Positions 25,555 through 32,909 of a DNA stretch of 64,000 nucleotides are shown piece after piece. The notes beneath the pieces are model-generated. The model saw only the letters and a list, made by a program, of their open reading frames with translations. It ran no database searches and was not told the DNA's origin. The translations under genes were made by a program, and so were the position numbers. Origin of the DNA: DATBLE01 sp963734065 (lineage in GTDB: Bacteria; Actinomycetota; Thermoleophilia; Gaiellales; Gaiellaceae); assembly GCA_963734065.1 (NCBI GenBank), contig CAVTFN010000007.1, forward strand, positions 62,001 to 126,000, in the 5' to 3' direction. The first letter of the stretch is position 1. Every line of letters begins with the position of its first letter.

Positions 25555-26118
25555 GTGGCTTCCACGCCGACCGAGACGCAGACCGTGCGCGCCCAGGCCA
25601 AGTGGGTGCGGATGTCCGCGCGCAAGGGGCGCGTGGTCGCGGAGCACATCCGCGGCCGCAGCGTGCCCGAGGCCCGCGCCGTACTCGCCTTCACGCAGCG
25701 CGCAGCTGCGCGCGAGATCGAGAAGGTGCTCGCCTCCGCGGTCGCGAACGCCGAGGCGAACCACGGTCTCGTCGGCGACGAGCTGATCGTCCACACGGCG
25801 GTCGTCGACGAGGGGCCGACGCTGAAGCGGTGGCGTGCTCGTGCCCGCGGACGGGTGGCGCGGATCCACAAGCAGACCTGCCACGTCACGGTGCTGCTCG
25901 CGCCTGCGGCGCAAGAAGCACTAGCTGCCCCTGAGCCGCGGAAGCGTGCCGAGCCCAAGCCGGCCGAAGCGACCGAAGCCACCGAGACGGAGACGACGCC
26001 CCAGGCCGAAGCGGCAGCGGAGACCACCGAGAAGCCGAAACGGCGAACGACGAAGAAGCCAGCCAAGCCAGCTAGCGCGCCCGCGAAGCCGGCGCGCGAC
26101 GAGGAGGCCGAAAACTAA
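25555..26118 (+). CDS. rplV: 50S ribosomal protein L22 with extended C-terminus
   Basis: L22 contributes to the exit tunnel. The core (about residues 1-122) contains AKWVRMSARKGRVVAEHIRG and the tunnel hairpin region GPTLKRWRARARGRVARIHK. The product is 187 residues; about 65 extra residues at the C-terminus are K/A/P/E/T-rich (for example KPKRRTTKKPAKPASAPAKP), partly histone-like. GTG start at 25555. TAATG overlap with rpsC. Confidence 0.95.
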   Translation: MASTPTETQTVRAQAKWVRMSARKGRVVAEHIRGRSVPEARAVLAFTQRAAAREIEKVLASAVANAEANHGLVGDELIVHTAVVDEGPTLKRWRARARGRVARIHKQTCHVTVLLAPAAQEALAAPEPRKRAEPKPAEATEATETETTPQAEAAAETTEKPKRRTTKKPAKPASAPAKPARDEEAEN

Positions 26119-27137
26119 TGGGCCAAAAGATCCATCCGGGCGGCCTCCGGGTCGGAGTGATCCACGACTGGAAGTCGAACTGGTACACGTCGGCGAAGGA
26201 GTTCAAGGGCGCCCTGCTCGAGGACATCAAGATCCGCGAGCACATCAACCGCAAGCTCGGCCACGCGGGGCTGTCCGACATCCTGATCCGCAAGGACAAG
26301 CAGCGGATCACGATCGACATCTACACGGCTCGCCCCGGGATCGTGATCGGGAAGTCGGGCGTCGAGGTCGACGCGCTGCGCCGCGACGTGCACGCGATGA
26401 CGCACAAGAACGTGCACATCAACATCAACGAGATCAAGCGTCCCGAGCTGGACGCGAAGCTCGTCGCCCAGTCGATCGCCGAGCAGCTCCAGAACCGCGT
26501 CAGCTTCCGGCGGGCGATGAAGCGCTCGCTCGCCTCGGCGATGCGCTCCGGCGCCCACGGCGTGAAGATCAAGTGCGGGGGCCGTCTCGGCGGCGGCGAG
26601 ATGAGCCGCGTCGAGAGCTACTCGGAAGGCCGCGTCCCGCTGCATACCATCCGCGCGGACATCGACTACGGCGCCTGCGAGGCGAAGACGACGTACGGCC
26701 GGATCGGCGTCAAGGTCTGGATCAACAAGGGCGAGATCATGCCGGAGGGCTACGAGGGCTTCTCGCAGAAGGACTCGCGTCTCGGCGACCAGGATCAGGC
26801 ACGGCGGCGAGGCGGTCCGTCCGAGGGGCTTTCCGCCTCCCGTGAGAGCGGCCGCGGCCGCCAGGCCGACCGCGAGGGCCTCGGCCCGGTGCGGCGCCGG
26901 AAGGGTCCCGGCGGCGGCGGGCCGGGTGGCCCGCGCGGCGGGCGTGGCCGGAGAGGCGGCGGAGGCGGTGCCCCGCGCGGTGCTGCTCCCCCGCCCACCG
27001 AGGAAACGACGACGCCCGTCGAGCCACAGGTGACGGAGCCGCAGGTCGAACAGCCGCAGGTCGAGCAGCCGGAGACGCCGCCCGCTGCCGAGGCGCCTGA
27101 GACCCCGAGCGCTCCGACGGAGGAGACGACCGACTGA
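26118..27137 (+). CDS. rpsC: 30S ribosomal protein S3 with long C-terminal extension
   Basis: S3 binds mRNA at the entry channel. Residues 1-212 are standard: MGQKIHPGGLRVGVIHDWKS, then a type II KH domain with RPGIVIGKSG, and the C-terminal domain with GGRLGGGEMSR and RIGVKVWINKGEIMP. The whole is 339 residues. The added 125 or so contain an Arg/Gly-rich stretch (GGPGGPRGGRGRRGGGGG) like an RGG box and then a P/E/T/Q-rich tail with VEQPQVEQPE repeats. ATG overlaps the rplV stop; TGATG overlap with rplP. Confidence 0.95.
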   Translation: MGQKIHPGGLRVGVIHDWKSNWYTSAKEFKGALLEDIKIREHINRKLGHAGLSDILIRKDKQRITIDIYTARPGIVIGKSGVEVDALRRDVHAMTHKNVHININEIKRPELDAKLVAQSIAEQLQNRVSFRRAMKRSLASAMRSGAHGVKIKCGGRLGGGEMSRVESYSEGRVPLHTIRADIDYGACEAKTTYGRIGVKVWINKGEIMPEGYEGFSQKDSRLGDQDQARRRGGPSEGLSASRESGRGRQADREGLGPVRRRKGPGGGGPGGPRGGRGRRGGGGGAPRGAAPPPTEETTTPVEPQVTEPQVEQPQVEQPETPPAAEAPETPSAPTEETTD

Positions 27138-27559
27138 TGCTGCTTCCGAAGAAGACCAAGTACCGCAAGCAGCAGCGCGGCCGCCGGGCCGGCACCTCGA
27201 AGGGCCAGACCCAGGTCGCCTTCGGCGACTACGGGCTCAAGTCGCTCGACGCCGCCTGGCTGACCAACCGCCAGATCGAGGCGGCCCGGATCGCGATGAC
27301 GCGCAAGATCAAGCGCGGCGGCAAGGTCTGGATCAACATCTTCCCGGACAAGCCGGTGACCCAGAAGCCGGCCGAGACCCGGATGGGCTCCGGCAAGGGC
27401 TCGCCGGAGCACTGGGTCGCGGTCGTCAAGCCGGGGCGCGTCATGTTCGAGCTGGCCGGCGTACCGGAACCGCTCGCCAGGGAGGCGCTCCGCCTCGCGG
27501 GGACGAAGCTCTCGGTGCGGACGAAGGTCGTAACGCGCGAAGGGAGCCTGTTCCAATGA
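27137..27559 (+). CDS. rplP: 50S ribosomal protein L16
   Basis: L16 (140 residues) contacts the A-site tRNA elbow region. MLLPKKTKYRKQQRGRR, the segment RIAMTRKIKRGGKVWI and RMGSGKGSPEHWVAVVKPGR are canonical. The start ATG shares a base with the rpsC stop, and the end overlaps rpmC by four bases. Length is normal and nothing odd is seen. Confidence 0.97.
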   Translation: MLLPKKTKYRKQQRGRRAGTSKGQTQVAFGDYGLKSLDAAWLTNRQIEAARIAMTRKIKRGGKVWINIFPDKPVTQKPAETRMGSGKGSPEHWVAVVKPGRVMFELAGVPEPLAREALRLAGTKLSVRTKVVTREGSLFQ

Positions 27560-27762
27560 GGGCGAGGCAGCTGCGCGATCTGACCGATGCCGAGCTGATG
27601 CAGCACCTGGAGGAGACCAGGCAGGAGCTGTTCAACCTGCGCTTCCAGTCGGCGACCGGCGCGCTCGAGAACTCTGCGCGCCTCCGGCTGGCGAAGCGCG
27701 AGATCGCGCGCATCCTGACCATCCGCAACGAGCGCGGGGCAGAACTCGAGAGGACCACGTAG
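27556..27762 (+). CDS. rpmC: 50S ribosomal protein L29
   Basis: L29 (68 residues) is a two-helix protein near the tunnel exit. It begins MRARQLRDLTDAELMQHLEE and keeps ELFNLRFQSATGALEN and RLAKREIARILTI. ATGA overlap with rplP; rpsQ follows after two bases. Length is normal. Confidence 0.96.
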   Translation: MRARQLRDLTDAELMQHLEETRQELFNLRFQSATGALENSARLRLAKREIARILTIRNERGAELERTT

Positions 27763-27764
27763 GC

Positions 27765-28640
27765 ATGGCTGACGAAAAGAAGACGACCAAGAAGACCGAC
27801 GAGACCGCGGAAGAGACGCCGGCGGCCGAGGAGAAGCCGAAGCGCACGCGCGCCAAGAAGGCGGACGCGGAGACGGCTGCGCCGGAAGCCGAGGCGAAGC
27901 CGAAGCGCACGCGCAAGAAGGCCGAGGAGGCCGCAGCCGAGCCGGCGGAGGCACCGGTCGTGGCGGAAGAGGTCGAGGCGAAAGCCGAGCAGGTCGAGGC
28001 CGAGCCGGAGCCTGCTCCGGCGCCGGTCGCCGAGGAGGCTCCCGTCGAGGAGCCGGACGCGGCGGCCGAGGCGTCTCCGGAGGGTCAGACCCCGGAGGGG
28101 TCTGACCCTGCCGAAACCGCGGAGGAGCCAGCTCCGGCGGAGGAGACGGTTGCCGAAGCCGAGCCAGGCCCGGACGTCGAGGCGGAAGCCGCAGTCGCCG
28201 AGGAGTCGGATGCAGCAGAAGCGGAGGCGACACCCGAGGCTCCGACCGAGGAGCCGAGAGGCCCGCAACGCGGGCCGAAGAAAAAGAGCAAGAGGCTTCC
28301 GCGCAGCCAGCGCCACAAGCACTCTCGTCCCAAGCGGGAGTCGTCGGGCGAGCGCAAGCCGATCACCAGGCTGCCCAAGCCCGAGTCCGAGCGCGGGCGC
28401 GACCAGCAGCGGCGCGGCGTGGTCGTCTCCGCGGCGATGGACAAGACGATCGTCGTCCGGGTCGACTCGATCAAGGCGCACCCGAAGTACAAGAAGGTGA
28501 TCCGGCGCTCGAAGAAGCTCCACGCCCACGACGAGCAGAACCAGGCGAAGGCAGGCGACGTCGTGCGCATCGTCGAGACGCGGCCGCTGTCGAAGACGAA
28601 GCGCTGGCGGCTCGCCGAGGTCCTGGAAGTGGCTAAGTGA
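27765..28640 (+). CDS. rpsQ: 30S ribosomal protein S17 with about 210-residue N-terminal extension
   Basis: The last 75 residues (217-291) are a complete S17: RGVVVSAAMDKTIVVRVDS, HPKYKKVIRRSKKLHAHDE and ETRPLSKTKRWRL. S17 is normally 80-110 residues; this product is 291. The N-terminal part contains Lys/Thr/Glu segments (KPKRTRAKKADAE repeated as KPKRTRKKAEE), a Glu/Ala/Pro-rich acidic domain to about 170, and a basic link (GPKKKSKRLPRSQRHKHSR). A palindromic element is translated inside it as EGQTPEGSDPAETAEE (about residues 105-120). ATG at 27765 is two bases after rpmC and the frame is continuous; no start with a ribosome-binding site was noticed nearer the S17 core. GTGA overlap with rplN. 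Confidence 0.93.
   Translation: MADEKKTTKKTDETAEETPAAEEKPKRTRAKKADAETAAPEAEAKPKRTRKKAEEAAAEPAEAPVVAEEVEAKAEQVEAEPEPAPAPVAEEAPVEEPDAAAEASPEGQTPEGSDPAETAEEPAPAEETVAEAEPGPDVEAEAAVAEESDAAEAEATPEAPTEEPRGPQRGPKKKSKRLPRSQRHKHSRPKRESSGERKPITRLPKPESERGRDQQRRGVVVSAAMDKTIVVRVDSIKAHPKYKKVIRRSKKLHAHDEQNQAKAGDVVRIVETRPLSKTKRWRLAEVLEVAK
28082..28108 (+). repeat. Coding palindromic element, copy 2 (in rpsQ)
   Basis: GGGTCAGACCCC, loop GGA, GGGGTCTGACCC: a perfect 12-bp stem. It is translated in frame as GQTPEGSDP inside the S17 extension. The following GCCGAAACCGCGG resembles the flank of the rpsE and rplJ copies. Confidence 0.87.
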
Positions 28641-29005
28641 TCCAGCAGGAGACACGAGTCCGCGTGGCCGACAACACCGGGGCCCGCGAGCTGCTCTGCA
28701 TCCGCGTGAAGGGCGGGTCGCACCGTCGCTACGCGCGGGTCGGCGACATCATCGTCGGCACCGTCAAGGCGGCGACACCCCAGGGCGCGATCAAGAAGGG
28801 CGAGGTCGTGCAGGCGGTCGTCGTCCGGACTAAGAAGCCGTTCGGCCGGGACGACGGCACGCAGATCGCCTTCGACGAGAATGCGGCCGTGATCATCGAC
28901 GCGCAGCGCAACCCGCGGGGCACGCGCATCTTCGGGCCCGTCGCCCGCGAGCTGCGCGAGAAGAACTTCATGAAGATCGTCAGCCTGGCTCCGGAGGTGC
29001 TCTAG
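28637..29005 (+). CDS. rplN: 50S ribosomal protein L14
   Basis: L14 (122 residues) forms the intersubunit bridge with 16S helix 44. MIQQETRVRVADNTGARELL and RNPRGTRIFGPVARELR are diagnostic. The GTG at 28637 overlaps the rpsQ stop. Length is normal. It opens the spc part of the run, with no new promoter visible. Confidence 0.98.
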   Translation: MIQQETRVRVADNTGARELLCIRVKGGSHRRYARVGDIIVGTVKAATPQGAIKKGEVVQAVVVRTKKPFGRDDGTQIAFDENAAVIIDAQRNPRGTRIFGPVARELREKNFMKIVSLAPEVL

Positions 29006-29377
29006 ATGGCGACGACGATGAAGGTCAGAAAGGGCGACCTCGTGCAGATTCTCTCGGGCAAGGACCGCGGCAAGCAGGGCCGCGTCATCGACGCGCGTCC
29101 TGCCGAGCGCCGCGTGATCGTCGAGAACCTGAACGTGGTCAAGCGGCACACGAAGCCGCGCCCGATGCGCGACGCGAACCGCATGGGCGGTACGACGATG
29201 ATGCCCGGCGGTGTGATCGACATGCCCGCGCCGCTCGCGGTTTCGAAGGTGATGGTCGTCTGCCCGTCGTGCAACCTGCCGACTCGCGTCGGCCACATTT
29301 TCCGCGAGGTCAAGGGCAAGAAGGTCAAGGTGCGCGTCTGCCGCCGCGAAGGGTGCGGAGGTGAGCTCGACAAATGA
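29006..29377 (+). CDS. rplX: 50S ribosomal protein L24 with C-terminal zinc-ribbon motif
   Basis: L24 (123 residues) initiates 50S assembly. The KOW motif is seen in VRKGDLVQILSGKDRGKQGR, followed by NVVKRHTKP. The C-terminal part carries four cysteines in ribbon spacing: C86, C89, C112 and C117 (CPSC and CRREGC). This zinc-ribbon is found in some bacterial L24 proteins and absent from E. coli. It starts at ATG 29006 right behind rplN and ends in an ATGA overlap with rplE. Confidence 0.95.
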   Translation: MATTMKVRKGDLVQILSGKDRGKQGRVIDARPAERRVIVENLNVVKRHTKPRPMRDANRMGGTTMMPGGVIDMPAPLAVSKVMVVCPSCNLPTRVGHIFREVKGKKVKVRVCRREGCGGELDK

Positions 29378-29955
29378 GCGCGACCGCGACCGAGACGTAC
29401 GCGCCGCGGCTCAAGGAGCTCTACGACAACGAGCTCCGGGCGCGCCTGAAGGACGAGCTCGAGCTCGCCTCGGTGATGCAGGTGCCGCGCGTGACGAAGA
29501 TCACCCTGAACATGGGCGTGGGCGAGGCCAAGACCGAGGCGAAGGCGCTCGACGCCGCCATGGACGAGCTCTCGACGATCGCCGGTCAGCGCGCCCAGAT
29601 GCGCCGCGCCCGGAAGTCGATCGCCGCGTTCAAGCTCCGCGAGGGCATGCCGATCGGGGCTCGGATCACGCTTCGCGGTGCCCGGATGTACGAGTTCCTC
29701 GACCGGCTCGTCTCGATCGCGCTGCCGCGGATCCGCGACTTCCGCGGCCTCGACCCCGGGTCGTTCGACGGCCGCGGCAACTACTCGCTCGGCATCCGCG
29801 AGCAGATCATCTTTCCCGAGATCAACTACGACGACGTTGCCGCCGTGCGCGGCCTCGACATCGCCATCACGACGTCCGCGAAGGACGACGAGGGGGCGCG
29901 GGCGCTGCTCCGCGGCCTCGGGCTGCCCTTCGCCGACAGGGAGGTTTCCGACTAA
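29374..29955 (+). CDS. rplE: 50S ribosomal protein L5
   Basis: L5 (193 residues) binds 5S rRNA and contacts P-site tRNA. Conserved features are ITLNMGVGEAK, QRAQMRRARKSIAAFKLREG, IALPRIRDFRGL and NYSLGIREQIIFPEI. The first dozen residues (MSATATETYAPR) extend slightly beyond the usual start. ATGA overlap with rplX; rpsZ follows without a gap. Confidence 0.97.
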   Translation: MSATATETYAPRLKELYDNELRARLKDELELASVMQVPRVTKITLNMGVGEAKTEAKALDAAMDELSTIAGQRAQMRRARKSIAAFKLREGMPIGARITLRGARMYEFLDRLVSIALPRIRDFRGLDPGSFDGRGNYSLGIREQIIFPEINYDDVAAVRGLDIAITTSAKDDEGARALLRGLGLPFADREVSD

Positions 29956-30141
29956 GTGGCCAAGAAGTCGATGATCGCCAAGGCTGCCCGCCCCCAGCGG
30001 TACAAGGTGCGCGCGTACTCGCGCTGCAACCGGTGCGGCCGGCCGCGCGCGGTCTTCAAGAAGTTCGGGCTCTGCCGCATCTGCCTGCGGGAGCTCGCCC
30101 ACGCGGGCGTGATCCCGGGGATGACCAAGAGCTCCTGGTAG
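29956..30141 (+). CDS. rpsZ: 30S ribosomal protein S14, zinc-binding (type Z) form
   Basis: A 61-residue S14 of the short zinc form, with C24, C27, C40 and C43 as ligands (CNRC and CRIC). MAKKSMIAKAARPQRYKVRA and the end GVIPGMTKSSW are typical. GTG start at 29956 directly after the rplE stop. The presence of the zinc form in the spc operon is usual for Gram-positive lineages; a zinc-independent paralogue is not in the window. Confidence 0.97.
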   Translation: MAKKSMIAKAARPQRYKVRAYSRCNRCGRPRAVFKKFGLCRICLRELAHAGVIPGMTKSSW

Positions 30142-30154
30142 GAGGAGAACCGCA

Positions 30155-30550
30155 GTGCTGACCGATCCGATCGCAGACATGCTGACGAGAATCCGGAACG
30201 CCAACAAGGCGCTCCAGGAGACCGCGACGATGCCGACCTCCCGCATGAAGGAGAACATCGCCCGCCTGCTCAAGGAAGAGGGCTACATCCGCGACTTCCG
30301 AGTCGAGAAGGGCGAGGCGTTCGACACGCTCGTGGTCGAGCTCAAGTACGGCCGTAGCCGCGAGCGCGTGATCACCAACCTGAAGCGGATCTCGAAGCCG
30401 GGCCGGCGCATCTACGCGCGCAAGGACCGCATGCCGCGTGTCCTCGGCGGTATGGGCACGGCTATCCTGTCGACCTCCAGTGGCGTGATGACCAGCCGCA
30501 GCGCGCAGGAGCGCGGCATCGGCGGCGAGGTCATCTGTTTCGTCTGGTGA
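30155..30550 (+). CDS. rpsH: 30S ribosomal protein S8
   Basis: S8 (131 residues) is a primary 16S binder and, in E. coli, the repressor of the spc operon. MLTDPIADMLTRIRNANKA and STSSGVMTSRSAQERGIGGE are hallmarks. GTG at 30155 with GGAGGAG seven bases before it. A hairpin occupies the 42-base gap to rplF. Length is normal. Confidence 0.97.
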   Translation: MLTDPIADMLTRIRNANKALQETATMPTSRMKENIARLLKEEGYIRDFRVEKGEAFDTLVVELKYGRSRERVITNLKRISKPGRRIYARKDRMPRVLGGMGTAILSTSSGVMTSRSAQERGIGGEVICFVW

Positions 30551-30554
30551 AGGT

Positions 30555-30580
30555 GCTGAAAAGTCTCACGACTTTCCAGC
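30555..30580 (+). promoter_or_regulatory. Intercistronic hairpin between rpsH and rplF
   Basis: GCTGAAAAGTC and GACTTTCCAGC pair in an 11-position stem with one A-C mismatch and a TCAC loop. The mismatch lies at the same step of the stem as in the rplW-rplB hairpin, and both share GAAAA in the left arm and TTTCC in the right arm. Confidence 0.55.
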
Positions 30581-30592
30581 AATGAGAAACGC

Positions 30593-31126
30593 ATGAGCCG
30601 AATCGGAAGATCACCCATCGAGTTGCCCGCCGGAGTCTCGGTCTCGATCAGCCCTGGGCGCGTGATGGTCAACGGCCCGCTCGGCGAGCTCGCACAGGAG
30701 GTCCCGTCGCGGATGACGATCGAGCAGTCGGACGGCACGATCACCGTGACCCGGCCGACCGACCGTGGCCAGGACCGTGCGCTCCACGGACTGACGCGCT
30801 CGCTCGTCGCCAACATGGTCGAGGGCGTGACCAAGGGCTTCGAGAAGCGGCTGGAGATCCAGGGCGTCGGCTACCGCGCCTCGATGCGCGGCACCGCGCT
30901 CGAGCTCAACGTCGGGTTCTCGCACCCGGTCGTGAAGGACGCGCCTGACGGGGTCACCTACGAGGTCCCGACCCAGACGGAGATCATTGTGAAGGGCATC
31001 GACAAGCAGCAGGTCGGCCAGATCGCCGCCGAGGTCCGCAAGGTGCGCCCGCCCGAGCCGTACAAGGGCAAGGGCATCCGCTACCAGGGCGAGTACGTGC
31101 GCCGGAAGGTCGGCAAGCGCGCATGA
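30593..31126 (+). CDS. rplF: 50S ribosomal protein L6
   Basis: L6 (177 residues) lies near the factor-binding site. It begins MSRIGRSPIELPAGVSV and has the C-terminal signature PPEPYKGKGIRYQGEYVRRK. Two homologous alpha/beta halves are apparent. ATG at 30593 is preceded by a weak purine stretch (AATGAGAAACGC). The stop overlaps rplR (ATGA). Confidence 0.97.
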   Translation: MSRIGRSPIELPAGVSVSISPGRVMVNGPLGELAQEVPSRMTIEQSDGTITVTRPTDRGQDRALHGLTRSLVANMVEGVTKGFEKRLEIQGVGYRASMRGTALELNVGFSHPVVKDAPDGVTYEVPTQTEIIVKGIDKQQVGQIAAEVRKVRPPEPYKGKGIRYQGEYVRRKVGKRA

Positions 31127-31476
31127 GCGTCGCCACGTCCCGCCAGCTCCGCGAGCGCCGCCATCGCCGCATCCGCGGCAAGATCACCGGTACCGCCGAT
31201 CGTCCGCGCCTGGCCGTGTTCCGCTCGAACCTCGGCATCAGCGCGCAGCTGATCGACGACCAGACCGGCAAGACGCTCGCCGCGGCGAGCTGGCAGGGCC
31301 TGAGCAAGTTCAAGGGGTCGAAGACCGACCAGGCGAAGGAGGTCGGCAAGCTGCTCGCCACCGGTGCGAAGAAGGAGGGCGTCGAGGCCTGCGTCTTCGA
31401 CCGCGGCGGCTACCTCTACCACGGACGCGTGAAGGCGCTCGCCGAGGGCGCACGCGAGGGAGGATTGACGTTTTGA
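31123..31476 (+). CDS. rplR: 50S ribosomal protein L18
   Basis: L18 (117 residues) binds 5S rRNA with L5. RERRHRRIRGKITGTADRPRL, then VFRSNLGISAQLIDD and the end VFDRGGYLYHGRVKALAEGAR, match the family. ATGA overlap with rplF; the stop overlaps the TTG start of rpsE. Length is normal. Confidence 0.97.
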   Translation: MSVATSRQLRERRHRRIRGKITGTADRPRLAVFRSNLGISAQLIDDQTGKTLAAASWQGLSKFKGSKTDQAKEVGKLLATGAKKEGVEACVFDRGGYLYHGRVKALAEGAREGGLTF

Positions 31477-32084
31477 CGAGTGTCGAGCGTGAGGTGTTCG
31501 CGCGCGAGGAGACGCGCGAGCTCAAGGAGCGTGTGGTCGAGATCAACCGCGTCGCCAAGGTGGTCAAGGGCGGCCGGCGGTTCTCGTTCACGGCGCTGGT
31601 CGTGATCGGCGACGAGGTCGACCGTGTCGGCGTCGGCTACGGAAAGGCCCGCGAGGTGCCGCTGGCGATCTCGAAGGCGGTCGACGACGCGAAGAAGAAC
31701 CTCTTCACCGTGCCGAAGCACGGCACGACGATCACCCACGAGATCCTCGGACGCTCGGACGCGGCCCGCGTCCTGCTCCGGCCCGCGAGCGAGGGCACCG
31801 GCGTGATCGCCGGCGGCGGCGTGCGCGCGGTCCTGGAGCTCGCCGGGATCCGCGACATCCTCGCCAAGAGCCTCGGCACGACGAACCCGATCAACATGCT
31901 CAAGGCGACCGTCAACGGGCTGAAGAGCCTGCGCCGCCCGGAGGACGTTGCGCGGATCCGTGGGCTGACGATCAGCCAGGTGCTGCCGTACTCACCTCCT
32001 CCGGCCGAGGTGCCCGCTCCGGCGGCCCTCGAGGGACAGACCCCGGAGGGGTCTGTCCCTGCAGAAACGCCGGAGCCCGAGTGA
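31473..32084 (+). CDS. rpsE: 30S ribosomal protein S5 with short tail
   Basis: S5 (203 residues) helps decoding fidelity. The N-terminal double-stranded RNA-binding domain (VVKGGRRFSFTALVVIGD, GVGYGKAREVPLAI) and AGGGVRAVLELAGIRDIL are conserved. The start is TTG at 31473 overlapping the rplR stop. The C-terminal 30 residues are Pro/Ala/Glu-rich and include the translated palindromic element, EGQTPEGSVPAETPEPE, at about 186-202. The gene ends seven codons after the element. Confidence 0.96.
   Translation: MTSVEREVFAREETRELKERVVEINRVAKVVKGGRRFSFTALVVIGDEVDRVGVGYGKAREVPLAISKAVDDAKKNLFTVPKHGTTITHEILGRSDAARVLLRPASEGTGVIAGGGVRAVLELAGIRDILAKSLGTTNPINMLKATVNGLKSLRRPEDVARIRGLTISQVLPYSPPPAEVPAPAALEGQTPEGSVPAETPEPE
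32033..32059 (+). repeat. Coding palindromic element, copy 3 (in rpsE)
   Basis: GGGACAGACCCC, loop GGA, GGGGTCTGTCCC: perfect 12-bp stem, read as GQTPEGSVP. It is followed by TGCAGAAACGCCGG, matching the rplJ flank ACAGAAACAGCGG with few changes. Confidence 0.87.
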
Positions 32085-32263
32085 TGGCGACGGTGAAAGT
32101 CACCCAGATCAAGAGCCAGATCGGCCATTCCCAGCGCCATCGCGGCACGCTGCGCGCGCTCGGCCTGGGCCGGATCGGCCGCAGCGCCGAGCACGAGGAG
32201 GGCCCGGTGCTCGCCGGTATGCTCAGAAAGGTCAACCACCTGGTGAAGGTGGAGAAGCCCTAG
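32084..32263 (+). CDS. rpmD: 50S ribosomal protein L30
   Basis: L30 (59 residues from ATG 32084, 60 from an overlapping GTG at 32081). MATVKVTQIKSQIGHSQRHR is a typical L30 start, so ATG 32084 is preferred. The GTG overlaps the rpsE stop in the GTGA manner common in this operon, so either start is possible. LRALGLGRIGRSAEHED-like spacing and the end VNHLVKVEK confirm the family. rplO begins directly after. Confidence 0.94.
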   Translation: MATVKVTQIKSQIGHSQRHRGTLRALGLGRIGRSAEHEEGPVLAGMLRKVNHLVKVEKP

Positions 32264-32884
32264 ATGGCCGGCGATCTCAACCTCTCCAACCTCAAGCCTG
32301 CGCAGGCGCGGAAGACGCGGAAGCGCGTCGGCCGCGGGATGGGCTCCGGCAAGGGACGCTACTCCGGCCGCGGGATCAAGGGCCAGAAGTCGCGGTCCGG
32401 CTCGCACGCCATGCGGGCGGGCTTCGAGGGCGGCCAGATGCCTGCGTACATGCGCATGGGCAAGCAGCGCGGCTCGACCTCGAGGGACGCCATGCCGATC
32501 GGCCCCTTCCGGACGAGCGTCTGGTCGGTGAACGTCCGCGACCTCGAGCGCTTCGGCGCCGGGACGGAGGTCACGCCCGAGCTGCTGACGGAGGCGGGCC
32601 TCGTCCGCAACCTCAAGCGCGACGTGAAGGTCCTCGGCCACGGCGACCTGGGCGTGAAGCTGACGGTGTCCGCGCACGCGTTCTCGAAGAGCGCGGTCGA
32701 GAAGATCGAGGCCGCAGGCGGCACGGTCACCTGGCTCAAGCCGCCCCATGAGCCGAAGAAGCGGAAGCACAAGAAGGGTCCGGCCGCGCCCGCCTCGGAG
32801 GCTGCCTCCGGCGAGGTCGAGGAGGCGGCACCCGAGACCACGGATGAACCGGGCGAGGAGCCGTCGAGTGACCACGGCAGCTAG
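32264..32884 (+). CDS. rplO: 50S ribosomal protein L15 with acidic tail
   Basis: L15 organises 23S rRNA. The Gly/Arg-rich N-terminal part (KRVGRGMGSGKGRYSGRGIK and GFEGGQMPAYMRMGKQRG) is typical, and the globular domain ends near residue 165. The product is 206 residues; the extra 40 contain KKRKHKKGP followed by an E/A/S-rich tail, another example of the tails seen on L10, L22, S3 and L17. A hairpin spans the 25-base gap to secY. Confidence 0.95.
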   Translation: MAGDLNLSNLKPAQARKTRKRVGRGMGSGKGRYSGRGIKGQKSRSGSHAMRAGFEGGQMPAYMRMGKQRGSTSRDAMPIGPFRTSVWSVNVRDLERFGAGTEVTPELLTEAGLVRNLKRDVKVLGHGDLGVKLTVSAHAFSKSAVEKIEAAGGTVTWLKPPHEPKKRKHKKGPAAPASEAASGEVEEAAPETTDEPGEEPSSDHGS

Positions 32885-32886
32885 CA

Positions 32887-32905
32887 CTTTACGCGGAGCG
32901 TAAAG
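32887..32905 (+). promoter_or_regulatory. Hairpin presenting the secY ribosome-binding site
   Basis: CTTTACGC and GCGTAAAG form a perfect 8-bp stem whose loop is GGA. The loop plus the first stem base forms GGAG, the only Shine-Dalgarno-like sequence before the secY ATG at 32910. Translation of secY may therefore depend on how this hairpin folds or on coupling to rplO. Confidence 0.55.
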
Positions 32906-32909
32906 CGCA

